From: Bacteroidota bacterium
GTDB taxonomy: Bacteria; Bacteroidota; Bacteroidia; Bacteroidales; WCHB1-69
Direction: 5' to 3'
DNA length: 39,120 bases
Assembly: GCA_023392945.1 (NCBI GenBank)
Contig: JAEWNB010000060.1
Coordinates: forward strand, 1 to 39,120
The position numbers and the translations under genes were made by a program. Shown here one piece after another: positions 7,181 through 16,394 of this stretch. Every line of letters begins with the position of its first letter. Positions within the stretch are counted from its first letter, which is position 1. The notes below the pieces were generated by a model. That model saw nothing but the letters and a program-made list of their open reading frames with translations. It did not search any database and was not told the DNA's origin.

Positions 7181-9943
7181 TTAAACTACTATATTTATAA
7201 TCTTTTTTGGTACAATAATAACTTTCTTTGCTTTTTGACCATTCATCCATTTTAAAGTCTCCTCATCCTGAAGAATAGCTTTTTCAATTTCAGATATGGC
7301 TAAATCTATTGAAAATTGACGTTGAAAACGTGTTTTTCCGTTAAAAGAAATGGGATAGTTAAAAGTGTTTTCCAGAAGATATTTTTCATCATAGGAAGGA
7401 AATTCGGCTAAAACAATAGAAGTTTCAGCTCCTAACAAATGCCAAAGTTCTTCTGTGATATGTGGAGCATAGGAAGAAAGCAAAATAGTCAGCAGTTCAA
7501 GGATTTTTCTTTTATTACATTTCTTCTCGCTTAATTCATTTACACAAATCATAAAGGCGCTTACAGCCGTGTTAAAGGAAAAACGCTCATTATCTTCTGC
7601 AATCTTTTTAATAGTCTTATTAATAATTTTGTATTCTTCATCCGAGGGTTCCTCATCAACAACATGGAAGCTGTTATTTGTATCATGAAACAGTTTCCAG
7701 AATTTTTTTATAAATCGGAATACCCCTTCAATGCCATTTGTATCCCATGGCTTTGCCAACTCAATAGGACCAAGAAACATTTCATACATTCGAAGGGTGT
7801 CTGCACCGTACTTATTAACTAAGTCATCAGGATTCTGAACATTATATTTTGATTTAGACATTTTTTCTATCTCTGAGCCACAAATATATTTCCCATTTTC
7901 AAGAATAAATTCTGCGTTTTCAAATTCCAGTCTCCAATTTTTAAAAGCTTCAATATCCAAAATGTTATTATGAACAAAACTAATTTCAACATGAATAGGA
8001 GTTACCTCATACTGTTCTTTTAAGCCTAAAGAGACAAATTTATTGGTGCCTATAATTCGGTAAACGAAATTTGAACGCCCCTGAATCATTCCCTGATTAA
8101 TCAATTTTTGGAAAGGCTCTTCTTCGCAAGAGATTCCGATGTCAAAAAGAAATTTGTTCCAGAAACGAGAATAGATAAGATGACCGGTGGCATGTTCGGC
8201 ACCACCGACATATAAGTCAACATTTCTCCAGTATTGATTGGCTTCGGCAGAAAAATATTGTTCATTATTGTGAGGATCCATATATCTTAGATAGTAGCCG
8301 CTTGAACCTGCAAATCCGGGCATTGTGCTACATTCCAAAGGATATCCCTCTTTAGTTTTCCAATTTGAGGCTCTTGCCAATGGAGGTTCCCCGGAATCTG
8401 TCGGCAAGTATTTGTCAATTTCCGGAAGGAGCAAGGGCAATTTATTCTCTTCTAAAGTGTAAGGGATTCCATCTTTAAAGTAAACCGGAAATGGCTCTCC
8501 CCAATAACGCTGGCGACTGAAAATGGCATCACGCAAACGATAATTTACGGTAGCATATCCTATGCCCTGAGATACAACTTTGTCGATAACCGTTTTTCCA
8601 CCTTCTTTGACACTCATTTCATTGATAAACTCTGAATTGATACAGAATCCCTCTTTTGTTTCAAATGCTTCAACGGTAATATCTCCTCCACTGATCACTT
8701 CTTTTATGGGTAAATTGAAATGTTTGGCAAAGGCATAATCACGACTGTCATGACCGGGAACTGCCATGATTCCTCCTGTTCCATAACCTGCCAAAACATA
8801 TTCGGCTACCCAAATTGGAATTCTCTTTTTGGTAAATGGGTTTATTGCATACGAACCGGTAAAAGCACCGGAAACTTTCTTAACTTCACTCTGACGTTCA
8901 GTTTCGGTACGATTTTTTGCCCAATTAACATATTCGGTTATTTCTTTCTTTTGTTCAGGAGTTGTGATCTTTTCAATTAATTCGTGTTCGGGATAAAGAA
9001 CCATAAAAGTAACCCCAAAAATTGTATCAGGTCTGGTAGTGAAAATATCCAATGTTTCTTTAAAGTTATCAATTTCAAATTGAATAAAAGCACCTTCACT
9101 TCTGCCAATCCAGTTGCGTTGAATTTCTTTAAGTGAATCACTCCAATCAACCTTATTCAATCCCTCAAGCAATCTTTCAGCGTAGGCAGAAACTCTCAAT
9201 ATCCACTGCTTCATCAATTTTCTTTCAACAGGATAGCCACCGCGAACCGAAAGACCTCTTACCACCTCATCGTTTGCAAGGACAGTTCCCAACTGTGGGC
9301 ACCAGTTTACCCATGTGTCGGCAATATATGCCAACCGATAGTTTAATAAAATCTTTTGTTTTTCAGGTTCACTCATCTTTTTCCACTCTTCTTCAGTAAA
9401 CCGGAGATCTTCTGTTTTGGCAACATTTAAGTCTTTGGTTCCCTGATGTTCAAAAATCTTCTCCAGTTCGGAAATTGGTCTGGCTTGTTGGGCATCGAAG
9501 CAGTAATAGTGTTTAAAGAGTTGTATGAATGTCCATTGGGTCCATTTATAGTAATCAGGATCGCAAGTCTTAAATTGACGGTCCCAATCGAAAGAAAAAC
9601 CTATTCTATCAAGTTGTTCCCTATATCGGGCAATATTTTTAACAGTTGTTAGTGCAGGATGTTGACCGGTTTGAATAGCATATTGTTCAGCAGGAAGACC
9701 GAATGCATCAAAACCCATAGGGTGAAGGACATTAAATCCCTTTTGTCTTTTGTAGCGTGCATATATATCGGAGGCAATGTATCCTAGAGGGTGTCCCACA
9801 TGTAATCCTGCTCCTGAAGGATAGGGAAACATATCTAATACATAAAATTTCGGTTTTGAAGTATCTATTTCAGTTTTATAGATGTTGGATTTTTTCCAGT
9901 ATTCTTGCCATCTCTTTTCAATTTCAGTAAAATTGTAATCCAT
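7181..9943 (-). CDS. leuS: Leucyl-tRNA synthetase
   Basis: Class Ia synthetase charging tRNA-Leu. From the chosen start it has 920 residues. The HIGH motif appears as HVGH (48-51, within PYPSGAGLHVGHPLGY) and KMSKS at 694-698. The CP1 editing domain is present, with the conserved TTRPDTIFGVTFM stretch. The frame starts at 9955 (MLKKM), but the fifth codon gives the usual start MDYNFTEIEKRWQEYW and leaves more room (about 27 bases) after the -7 promoter element at 9971-9978, so I chose 9943. The gene has its own promoter just downstream of the gldN terminator and is followed by the flippase gene. Length is normal for the Bacteroidota. Confidence 0.97.
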   Translation of the reverse strand: MDYNFTEIEKRWQEYWKKSNIYKTEIDTSKPKFYVLDMFPYPSGAGLHVGHPLGYIASDIYARYKRQKGFNVLHPMGFDAFGLPAEQYAIQTGQHPALTTVKNIARYREQLDRIGFSFDWDRQFKTCDPDYYKWTQWTFIQLFKHYYCFDAQQARPISELEKIFEHQGTKDLNVAKTEDLRFTEEEWKKMSEPEKQKILLNYRLAYIADTWVNWCPQLGTVLANDEVVRGLSVRGGYPVERKLMKQWILRVSAYAERLLEGLNKVDWSDSLKEIQRNWIGRSEGAFIQFEIDNFKETLDIFTTRPDTIFGVTFMVLYPEHELIEKITTPEQKKEITEYVNWAKNRTETERQSEVKKVSGAFTGSYAINPFTKKRIPIWVAEYVLAGYGTGGIMAVPGHDSRDYAFAKHFNLPIKEVISGGDITVEAFETKEGFCINSEFINEMSVKEGGKTVIDKVVSQGIGYATVNYRLRDAIFSRQRYWGEPFPVYFKDGIPYTLEENKLPLLLPEIDKYLPTDSGEPPLARASNWKTKEGYPLECSTMPGFAGSSGYYLRYMDPHNNEQYFSAEANQYWRNVDLYVGGAEHATGHLIYSRFWNKFLFDIGISCEEEPFQKLINQGMIQGRSNFVYRIIGTNKFVSLGLKEQYEVTPIHVEISFVHNNILDIEAFKNWRLEFENAEFILENGKYICGSEIEKMSKSKYNVQNPDDLVNKYGADTLRMYEMFLGPIELAKPWDTNGIEGVFRFIKKFWKLFHDTNNSFHVVDEEPSDEEYKIINKTIKKIAEDNERFSFNTAVSAFMICVNELSEKKCNKRKILELLTILLSSYAPHITEELWHLLGAETSIVLAEFPSYDEKYLLENTFNYPISFNGKTRFQRQFSIDLAISEIEKAILQDEETLKWMNGQKAKKVIIVPKKIINIVV

Positions 9944-9970
9944 CTTTTTTAGCATTATTTATCATAATGG

Positions 9971-9978
9971 CAAAAATA
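9971..9978 (-). promoter_or_regulatory. -7 promoter element TATTTTTG for leuS
   Basis: Minus-strand TATTTTTG lies 27 bases before the preferred leuS ATG and only two bases beyond the T-rich end of the gldN terminator. Confidence 0.65.
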
Positions 9979-9980
9979 CA

Positions 9981-10016
9981 AAAAAAGACGGATATTGTAC
10001 TCAATACCCGTCTTTT
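9981..10016 (-). terminator. Rho-independent terminator of the gldKLMN operon
   Basis: On the minus strand a 15-bp stem (AAAAGACGGGTATTG with CAATATCCGTCTTTT, one G-U pair) closes a 4-base loop and runs into a T stretch. It begins 21 bases after the gldN stop. Near symmetry means it could also work weakly in the other direction. Confidence 0.85.
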
Positions 10017-10036
10017 AAGATAGACTATTTTAGAGA

Positions 10037-10966
10037 TTAAAATTCCCAAAGGTCATGTTCAAAAGTTCGGATATTATCTGTAATTCTGTCAGATTCAATT
10101 TTCTGATCCCTTGAATTGGTGATATATTCGCGAATTTCACGATCACTATAAACGTTTTGTTCAGCGTAAACGTAACTGGTAAATTGTCTTTTCCATGTAA
10201 TAACATCATCAAATGAAATTCTTTGGGCATTATTTTTAATGTTATACATTTCCTGTTTTGCAAGAAAAGGTCTTAATTCATCATAGAGAATATAGCCGAC
10301 ACGTTTTTTCTGAATGGATCCCGCTACAATTTCTTCTTCTTGTCCCTCAACAGGTTCGGCTTCAGATTGTTTCTCATATTCAATAATAGGAGTAATTTCA
10401 AGAATTCTCACATCCAAAAGAGATCTTTGTTTATCGAAGAACCATATCTCTTTTACATTGTAGGATAAAATTTGATACGATTTGTACTCATTTGTAATAT
10501 CCTGAGTCCCAATCACTTCAAAAGTTTCAGGGTTAATAATTTCCTGTGTTTTTACTTCAACCAATGCACTTTTTATATTTTCCTTTGACATAGGAACATT
10601 ACAAAATTCATCAGTATATACTCTTAATGAATTTTCAGCTTCAGGATTATTTAAGTTTATTGCATCTAAAATAACTTGCCCCAAACTTCTCCAAGAGCCT
10701 CTTTGTTCAATTGGAAAATAGAGAGGGTGATTGACTTTTTCGCGCAAGTCAATAGTTCTCCAAATGGTAATATAGTACATTACATCGCCCTGACGTTGAT
10801 GAACATAAGGAACAGGGTCGGAAAACTCACCAATTTCAAGATTCTCCCACGAAGTTTCTACCGGGGGGCGGATTGGTTGCTCCATGGTACTTCCGGTTGA
10901 ATCATATTGACCAAAAGCTACGGTAACAACTAATAATGATGCGAATAAAAGACCAAACTTTTTCAT
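10037..10966 (-). CDS. gldN: T9SS periplasmic ring protein GldN/PorN
   Basis: A 309-residue secreted protein with signal peptide (LLFASLLVVTVAFGQ). In T9SS, GldN/PorN binds the lipoprotein GldK/PorK to form the large periplasmic ring under the outer membrane and contacts the GldM periplasmic arm. Typical features are the N-terminal third with DVMYYITIWRTIDLREKVNHPL, then VKEIWFFDKQRSLLDVRI and the later LYDELRPFLAKQEMYN. Position (last gene, 20 bases after gldM) and length fit PorN/GldN. A strong terminator follows. Assignment is from recognisable motifs plus the invariant K-L-M-N order. Confidence 0.93.
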   Translation of the reverse strand: MKKFGLLFASLLVVTVAFGQYDSTGSTMEQPIRPPVETSWENLEIGEFSDPVPYVHQRQGDVMYYITIWRTIDLREKVNHPLYFPIEQRGSWRSLGQVILDAINLNNPEAENSLRVYTDEFCNVPMSKENIKSALVEVKTQEIINPETFEVIGTQDITNEYKSYQILSYNVKEIWFFDKQRSLLDVRILEITPIIEYEKQSEAEPVEGQEEEIVAGSIQKKRVGYILYDELRPFLAKQEMYNIKNNAQRISFDDVITWKRQFTSYVYAEQNVYSDREIREYITNSRDQKIESDRITDNIRTFEHDLWEF

Positions 10967-10986
10967 GATTTATCTTGTTAAATGAA

Positions 10987-12597
10987 TTATCGGATTCTGA
11001 CTGTAATATCGCGAAGGTTTCTGCTTCCTGCGATAGAGGTAGCTCTGATTTCTGAGAATTGAATAATTGTATTAATTCCTGCTCTATTTATTTTAGCTTT
11101 GACAGCTTCACTAAACTGTCCCCCTGCACAAGCAATTGGAGGATCTTCAATACCCCTGATAATGAAAGTTACACGATAAGAAGTAATGCTCCATCTAAGG
11201 TCATAAGCAAAGTCATCACCCATTTGTGCCGTTAAGAAAGGATTGGCCATTAATTCTTGTTTTGAACGTTTTCCACCCCAAATTTTAGCACCAATATAAG
11301 ATGTCGGGTCAGGAACTCTTTTTACTCTAAATTCTGTTGTTCCCAAAGCCTGACCTTTTCCACCAAGATCTGCACTGACGGAGGCTGTTACAGCTCTTCC
11401 AATCAATCCGACAGGAACAGAGACATTATATTTACCACCACCAACAGATGCAGCTGTACAACCGGGCATGGAAAGTCTTAACTTTTCGGGAGGTACAGGA
11501 GCAGATACTGATACAGGGTTCGGAATTCCTGCATACAACACATTCATTTTATCTGCAGCAACAGTAGCAGATGGTTTTACGACAGTATACTTGTCACTAA
11601 ATCCGTAATATGCATCTGTACCATCAGGCCTTTTAACTTTAATAAGACCGGCATAGCGTTGGTCACCAATACCGCCGGTTCCAAGTTTAAGTTTAACAAG
11701 ACCATTTACACCATCAAGTTTTGTTGCACCGCCAATTTGAGCTTCAGTAAGCGTGTCAACTCCCATTTTGTAATATACTTCAGGAGTTTGTTTTGAATCA
11801 TAAGCCATCACAATGATGTCTGCTTCATAACTGTCTCCTGAAAAAACCATTTGTGTTTTTGGAATTGCACGTCCTTGAATATTGTCAAATTTGAAATCAT
11901 CAGCACTGATAGAAGAAATAATTTGTTTTAGAACCATTGATTCAGCATTTCTCACTTCTCCGGCAGTTTTATTTAACAATGTTACACAAGCAATCATAAT
12001 AACATGGTCAAAATTGTGACTTTCCCAAGATTCTTTTTGACCATCTTTATTAAAATATTCGCCATTTACATTCAAACCCATAGATTTTTCACAATTCTTA
12101 CGATCTTTTTCTGAAACAAGAGATAAAATTTTTGATTTATATTTCAGAATCTCATTTTTAAGTTTTGCTGCATTCCCCTGTGAAATAAAAAAATTGGTTG
12201 GAGTTGTATAGTCATCTTTACTGGAAATATCTTTTGCAGTTTTCGGTTTCCCTTCATCATTTAAATCTGTTTTCTCAACATATTTAAGAAGGTCACTTTT
12301 CATAGTATTGATATATTTAATCATATCATTACTTGCCTTTTTCAATTGTTGTGCCTTTTGGTCAGCTTCTTTCACTTTTTCAACTCCAAGAATAGCTTTT
12401 TGTCTGTCAAGGAAAGAATAATCAGAAGAAATAGAGCTTTCAGTATTTTTATTGGAGGTTACCAACGTTTCATCTACAACTGAGAATGCATCCAAAATGT
12501 CTTTTGATACATTCAAGGCCAACATGGCGGTGAGTACCAAATACATCATTCCAATCATTCTCTGCCGCGGGGTTTCCGGACAATTTGTTGCACCCAT
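10987..12597 (-). CDS. gldM: T9SS motor/periplasmic arm protein GldM/PorM
   Basis: A 536-residue inner-membrane protein with one transmembrane helix near the N-terminus (about 12-31) in the characteristic start NCPETPRQRMIGMMYLVLTA. The rest is periplasmic, with helical D1 (about 35-220) followed by beta-rich domains, as in known GldM/PorM structures. With GldL it forms the proton-driven rotary motor that energises T9SS and, where present, gliding; its arm reaches the GldK/GldN ring. It lies between gldL (38-base gap) and gldN (20-base gap). The length is slightly above the roughly 510-520 usual for the family. Confidence 0.95.
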   Translation of the reverse strand: MGATNCPETPRQRMIGMMYLVLTAMLALNVSKDILDAFSVVDETLVTSNKNTESSISSDYSFLDRQKAILGVEKVKEADQKAQQLKKASNDMIKYINTMKSDLLKYVEKTDLNDEGKPKTAKDISSKDDYTTPTNFFISQGNAAKLKNEILKYKSKILSLVSEKDRKNCEKSMGLNVNGEYFNKDGQKESWESHNFDHVIMIACVTLLNKTAGEVRNAESMVLKQIISSISADDFKFDNIQGRAIPKTQMVFSGDSYEADIIVMAYDSKQTPEVYYKMGVDTLTEAQIGGATKLDGVNGLVKLKLGTGGIGDQRYAGLIKVKRPDGTDAYYGFSDKYTVVKPSATVAADKMNVLYAGIPNPVSVSAPVPPEKLRLSMPGCTAASVGGGKYNVSVPVGLIGRAVTASVSADLGGKGQALGTTEFRVKRVPDPTSYIGAKIWGGKRSKQELMANPFLTAQMGDDFAYDLRWSITSYRVTFIIRGIEDPPIACAGGQFSEAVKAKINRAGINTIIQFSEIRATSIAGSRNLRDITVRIR

Positions 12598-12635
12598 AGT
12601 ATTTTATTTATTTAGTTAATGATTTGATTTATAGA

Positions 12636-13517
12636 TTATTTATTGATATTCATGGCTGCAACCATATTGCCATAAACATTGCTAAGCATTGCAATATTCT
12701 TAGTTAACTTATCCACTTCATCTTTATATTTCAAAGTGTTTTCAGCAGATTGTTGAACATTGGATTCAATCTGTTTGAAATTTTCTAACATAGACTGTGA
12801 ATTTTTAGCTTGTAATTCGTAAATAGTATTGATCGAAGTTAAATTCTGGTTAAGTTTATTTAATTGTTCATTGTATGAGCCTGTGTCGGATTGTAAAGAT
12901 TTGGTAGTTTCTTCATATATTGAAGCTAATCTGCCTACTGCATTACTGGCTTTTTCAACATTTGCGAGGTAAGATTCTGAAATATTAGTATCTTTTGATA
13001 ATGCTTCTGATGTTTTGTCGTATTGGAGTGAAAGGTTTCGTACTGATTCGGCAGCTTTTGTAAGATTGCTGACATAACTATCAGTAATTACGGTAGCATC
13101 TGCAGTTCCGGATAATTTCATTGCATTTTCGCTAAGGTTGCGCATTCCTGTTGCCAGACTTTCAATAAGTTCAGGTCCGATTTTGGCTTCTTGCAGCATC
13201 TTATCTAATTGTTGGGTAGGAGTACCGGTGGGAACAAATTTTTTGCCTTTTTGAGAAATTTCATCTTCCTGCTCGTCTCCTAAAGCTAATTCGGGATATA
13301 CTAGTGCCCAATTATATTCAACGTGTAAAGGTTCAAATGCAGAAAAGAAGAAAATGAGGGATTCTGTAATCATACCTAACATAAGCATTAAATTAGCACC
13401 CTTAATGTGTGTAATTTTGAAAAGCGCACCTAAGATTACAAGTGAAGCACCCCATCCGTACAATTTAGCCATAAAATTTTTATAGCTCTTACTTCTAACA
13501 AGTTTGTAAAGTCCCAT
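12636..13517 (-). CDS. gldL: T9SS motor stator protein GldL/PorL
   Basis: A 293-residue inner-membrane protein with two N-terminal helices (about 16-34 and 40-60) and a long cytoplasmic, coiled-coil-like tail rich in Ser, Ala and Asn. Glu52 in the second helix (MITESLIFFFSAFEP) fits the conserved membrane glutamate needed for proton flow in GldL homologues; Lys34 and His37 lie between the helices. GldL forms a pentameric ring around two GldM helices. The tail is longer than in flavobacterial GldL and nearer to PorL in size. The gene sits in the invariant K-L-M-N order. Confidence 0.95.
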   Translation of the reverse strand: MGLYKLVRSKSYKNFMAKLYGWGASLVILGALFKITHIKGANLMLMLGMITESLIFFFSAFEPLHVEYNWALVYPELALGDEQEDEISQKGKKFVPTGTPTQQLDKMLQEAKIGPELIESLATGMRNLSENAMKLSGTADATVITDSYVSNLTKAAESVRNLSLQYDKTSEALSKDTNISESYLANVEKASNAVGRLASIYEETTKSLQSDTGSYNEQLNKLNQNLTSINTIYELQAKNSQSMLENFKQIESNVQQSAENTLKYKDEVDKLTKNIAMLSNVYGNMVAAMNINK

Positions 13518-13582
13518 AATTAAAATTTTTAAAGTTGGTTAATGATTTTTTGGTTTATAAATAATTTTAATGGTATTATTTT

Positions 13583-15010
13583 TTAGTATATGTGAGATGA
13601 ATTTGATAAATTATCACCTCTGTTACGACCCATATAACTTTGAACACAACGGAAACCTACATAAGATTTACATGTATCTTGATATTCGTATGTTTTTGCA
13701 TATACGGTTGTATAATAGCTAACGTCTTTCCAAGATCCTCCACGAATAACTTTTCTTTTCTTTTCAGGAGTATCACTCTTTTTTGCATAATAAGTATATT
13801 GAGGATTAAGGTCATGTGTGAAATTTGTAGAAGACTTGTCAAATGCATCTTCACACCATTCAGCAACATTACCACTCATGTCGAATAAACCGAAATCATT
13901 CGGATGATAATGAGCAACAATTCCTGGATATGCATACCCATCAGCAAGATAATTGCCTCTTTGAGGTTTGAAATTACTTAGATAACATCCGTTTGCATTT
14001 TGAGTATAAGGACCACCCCAAGGATAAGTTACTTCAGGATTGTCACCTCTGGCTGCCCATTCCCATTCACCTTCATTGGGAAGTCTGAATTCATGTTCAT
14101 TGGCATATTCTTCATTGGCTAACCATGCATTGCGAATATGAGTTCTCCAATAAACAAATGCTTTGGCTTGTTTCCAACTGATTCCAACAACAGGGTAATT
14201 GTCAAATTGAGGATTCGAAAAATAGTTAAGAGTCATGGGTTCATTGTAAGAGTACGTAAAGTCATGAATCCAACAAAGTGTATCCGGGTAAATATTGACC
14301 ACTTCTTTATTGATAAATCTTTCATAACCTTGATTTAAGCTGCTTGGACGATTGGCAAAGATTCCACCCAAATCACTTCCTTCTTTGTCAAATTCTTTGG
14401 TTGCAGCACCGAATTTTTCAGGATCTTTTGGATCTCTGTAATTTCTTAAATCAAACCACCAATATTCATAATTAAGCATACCTACATTCATCGTATTGGG
14501 GCGATAATGGTAAAAGCGGGTATTTATTTTATTATATAAAGGACTTAAAGCTGTCTGTACTTCTTCGTTTTCTGAATCCCAAGGAATATCTTCATCCCAG
14601 TTTATAAGTTTAGGTTCCATAACTTCACCTTCATTTTCTCCGCTTTCATATTTAAGATAATGTCCTTCTTTTTCTAAATCAGTAATGGCAGCTTCTCCAA
14701 GCATAACATGGGCAATTGAATCCCGAACCCAATTTACAAATTGACGGTATTCGTTATTGGTAATTTCGGTTTCATCCATCCAAAAAGCTGTGATGGTAAC
14801 ATTTTTTGATTGATGAGTGAAAGCAAATGGAACATCTTGATCGCCAGCCCCCATTAAATAATGTCCGGCAGGTACGTAAACCATCCCGAATGGCTCTAAA
14901 TCAAGAAATTCAGGACGATCTTTAACACCGACCAATTGTCCGTCACCGTCATTTTTACAAGCACTGAAAATAACTAGTGATGCTACTAATACGAATGCTA
15001 ATCTTTTCAT
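13583..15010 (-). CDS. gldK: T9SS ring lipoprotein GldK/PorK
   Basis: A 475-residue outer-membrane lipoprotein. The lipobox FSAC puts the lipidated cysteine at residue 18. The body has the formylglycine-generating-enzyme (sulfatase-modifying factor) fold found in GldK: MVYVPAGHYLMGAGD near 43, WMDETEITNNEYRQFVNWV, RLPNEGEWEWAARG, DMSGNVAEWCEDAF and the terminal RGGSWKDVSYY ... VGFRCVQS. In GldK this fold is structural rather than catalytic. GldK joins GldN in the periplasmic ring. It follows porP by 50 bases and precedes gldL by 65 bases. Confidence 0.95.
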   Translation of the reverse strand: MKRLAFVLVASLVIFSACKNDGDGQLVGVKDRPEFLDLEPFGMVYVPAGHYLMGAGDQDVPFAFTHQSKNVTITAFWMDETEITNNEYRQFVNWVRDSIAHVMLGEAAITDLEKEGHYLKYESGENEGEVMEPKLINWDEDIPWDSENEEVQTALSPLYNKINTRFYHYRPNTMNVGMLNYEYWWFDLRNYRDPKDPEKFGAATKEFDKEGSDLGGIFANRPSSLNQGYERFINKEVVNIYPDTLCWIHDFTYSYNEPMTLNYFSNPQFDNYPVVGISWKQAKAFVYWRTHIRNAWLANEEYANEHEFRLPNEGEWEWAARGDNPEVTYPWGGPYTQNANGCYLSNFKPQRGNYLADGYAYPGIVAHYHPNDFGLFDMSGNVAEWCEDAFDKSSTNFTHDLNPQYTYYAKKSDTPEKKRKVIRGGSWKDVSYYTTVYAKTYEYQDTCKSYVGFRCVQSYMGRNRGDNLSNSSHIY

Positions 15011-15060
15011 TTTTTTTGATTTATGTTTTTGAAAACGTATTTATTCTGGAATTTATTTTA

Positions 15061-16080
15061 TCAGTATTGATTTTTATATATAGATCTTGTGGAGCCATAT
15101 CCGGAAAAGACCTCTTCTTTAAAGATATCAAAACAATATCTTACCATAACTTCAATATCTCCATAACTTCTGTTTTGAGTATATCCAAGCTTGCTGGTTG
15201 TGATTCCGTATGATAATCCAATGTCTAATCCTTTTAAATAGTTATTGGAAGAATTATAAAATGGACGAGCACCAAATGCAATAGAAACTGCATCTTGAAC
15301 ACGATAAGAAAGTCCTCCCCATAAAATTCCGTTGTATCTGGCTAAAACCATTAAGTCAAGTTGAAAGCTTTTATAGTCGGTTTTAATCAATGCCTGTGGC
15401 TCTATTGTCCAGCTTGGAGCCCATGGCAAAGTCCAGTAATAGCCTCCAGTAATAAACAATTGGGGAGTTAAATTTACAATATCATCACCGGATATCCTTA
15501 TTCCTCCGAAAGTTTGCGTGGAAGATACTCCTGCAAACCAGCGTTCGGCCTTGTAATACAATCCGAAATTAAAATCAAGATCCATATGAGAAACCTCTGA
15601 AGAGCCTACTAAAATTGGGTCTCCCGATTGACCGGGGCGAAGTTTTCCCATATCCAACTGAGAGTTTAAAAAACCTATCTGTGCTCCTATACCAAGCTTT
15701 CCTCCTGGCAAATTGAGTTTATAGGCATAGCCTAATCTTACCCCAATGTTTTTAAAATAGGCAATTTTGTCTTGAAGAAAAGATATCCCGAAAGCTCCGC
15801 GAATCTTTCTGGAATAGGTCTCAAGGTTAAAAAGTGTTTGCTGAGGTGAAGTGTTATCTTTTTGAAGAATGTTATTTTCATCTTTATATACATCTGTGAA
15901 ACCAGTCCATTGTTGACGGAAAATTCCGGTAAAACAAAGGGTATTACTTTGTTCACCGGCTGCTCCGGCATTATAGTACATTGAAGCCCAAGGAAATAAT
16001 GTAAATTGTGCATCTGTTTGAGCAAATACTCCACTGTATCCGGAAATTAGAACGAGCAAAACGATAATGCTTTTTTTCAT
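15061..16080 (-). CDS. porP: T9SS outer-membrane protein PorP/SprF family
   Basis: A 339-residue outer-membrane beta-barrel protein with signal peptide MKKSIIVLLVLISGYSGVFA. The family signature after the signal peptide, usually MYNPAxAG, appears as MYYNAGAAGE. Later features are RQQWTGF, GAFGISFLQDKIAYFKN and GLSYRVQDAVSIAFGARPF. PorP associates with the PorK/PorN ring and with the cell-surface anchoring machinery. The order porP-gldK-gldL-gldM-gldN matches the Porphyromonas gingivalis por operon (known). The frame opens 12 codons earlier at 16116, but the signal peptide makes 16080 the better start. Confidence 0.92.
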   Translation of the reverse strand: MKKSIIVLLVLISGYSGVFAQTDAQFTLFPWASMYYNAGAAGEQSNTLCFTGIFRQQWTGFTDVYKDENNILQKDNTSPQQTLFNLETYSRKIRGAFGISFLQDKIAYFKNIGVRLGYAYKLNLPGGKLGIGAQIGFLNSQLDMGKLRPGQSGDPILVGSSEVSHMDLDFNFGLYYKAERWFAGVSSTQTFGGIRISGDDIVNLTPQLFITGGYYWTLPWAPSWTIEPQALIKTDYKSFQLDLMVLARYNGILWGGLSYRVQDAVSIAFGARPFYNSSNNYLKGLDIGLSYGITTSKLGYTQNRSYGDIEVMVRYCFDIFKEEVFSGYGSTRSIYKNQY

Positions 16081-16394
16081 CTCTTTGACCTTCGTTATTA
16101 TTTTATTGAACAACAATGAAAAAACTTAATATTCAACATATTAGCATTAATTTTTTTTGTGATTTCTCTAAAGTTAAACTTTCTACGGAACTTCCGAAAA
16201 ATTGTTACAAAACTAATATGTTATATATTGTATTTTTCAAGCCCCAAAAATACGATTTTTTTAATTTCTCCATTTGTTTTTTTGCTTTTTTTTTTGTTTT
16301 TCTTTCATTTTTAGATAGATCTTACTTCTTTTAATGATTAAATTGCTGTAAAAGAGCATTATAGGTATTGTGTTATTAATAAATATAAATATTG
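16081..16394 (-). promoter_or_regulatory. Leader and promoter region of the porP-gldKLMN operon
   Basis: A 314-base non-coding stretch, very AT-rich with several T runs. On the minus strand it has a TATTTTTG -7 element at 16245-16252 and a weaker TAGTTTTG at 16208-16215. If the first is used, the T9SS transcript has a leader of about 155 bases, long for this genome. I see no terminator for the upstream barrel gene, so read-through is possible. Confidence 0.55.

Noticed and set aside
10037..16080. The porP-gldKLMN operon as a new secretion system
   Set aside because: Gene order, lipoprotein, motor helices and ring proteins match the known T9SS por/gld operon.
16116..16334. Plus-strand 72-codon ORF before the barrel gene
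   Set aside because: It covers the porP leader and promoter, is Phe/Lys low-complexity, has no recognisable family and has no promoter of its own.
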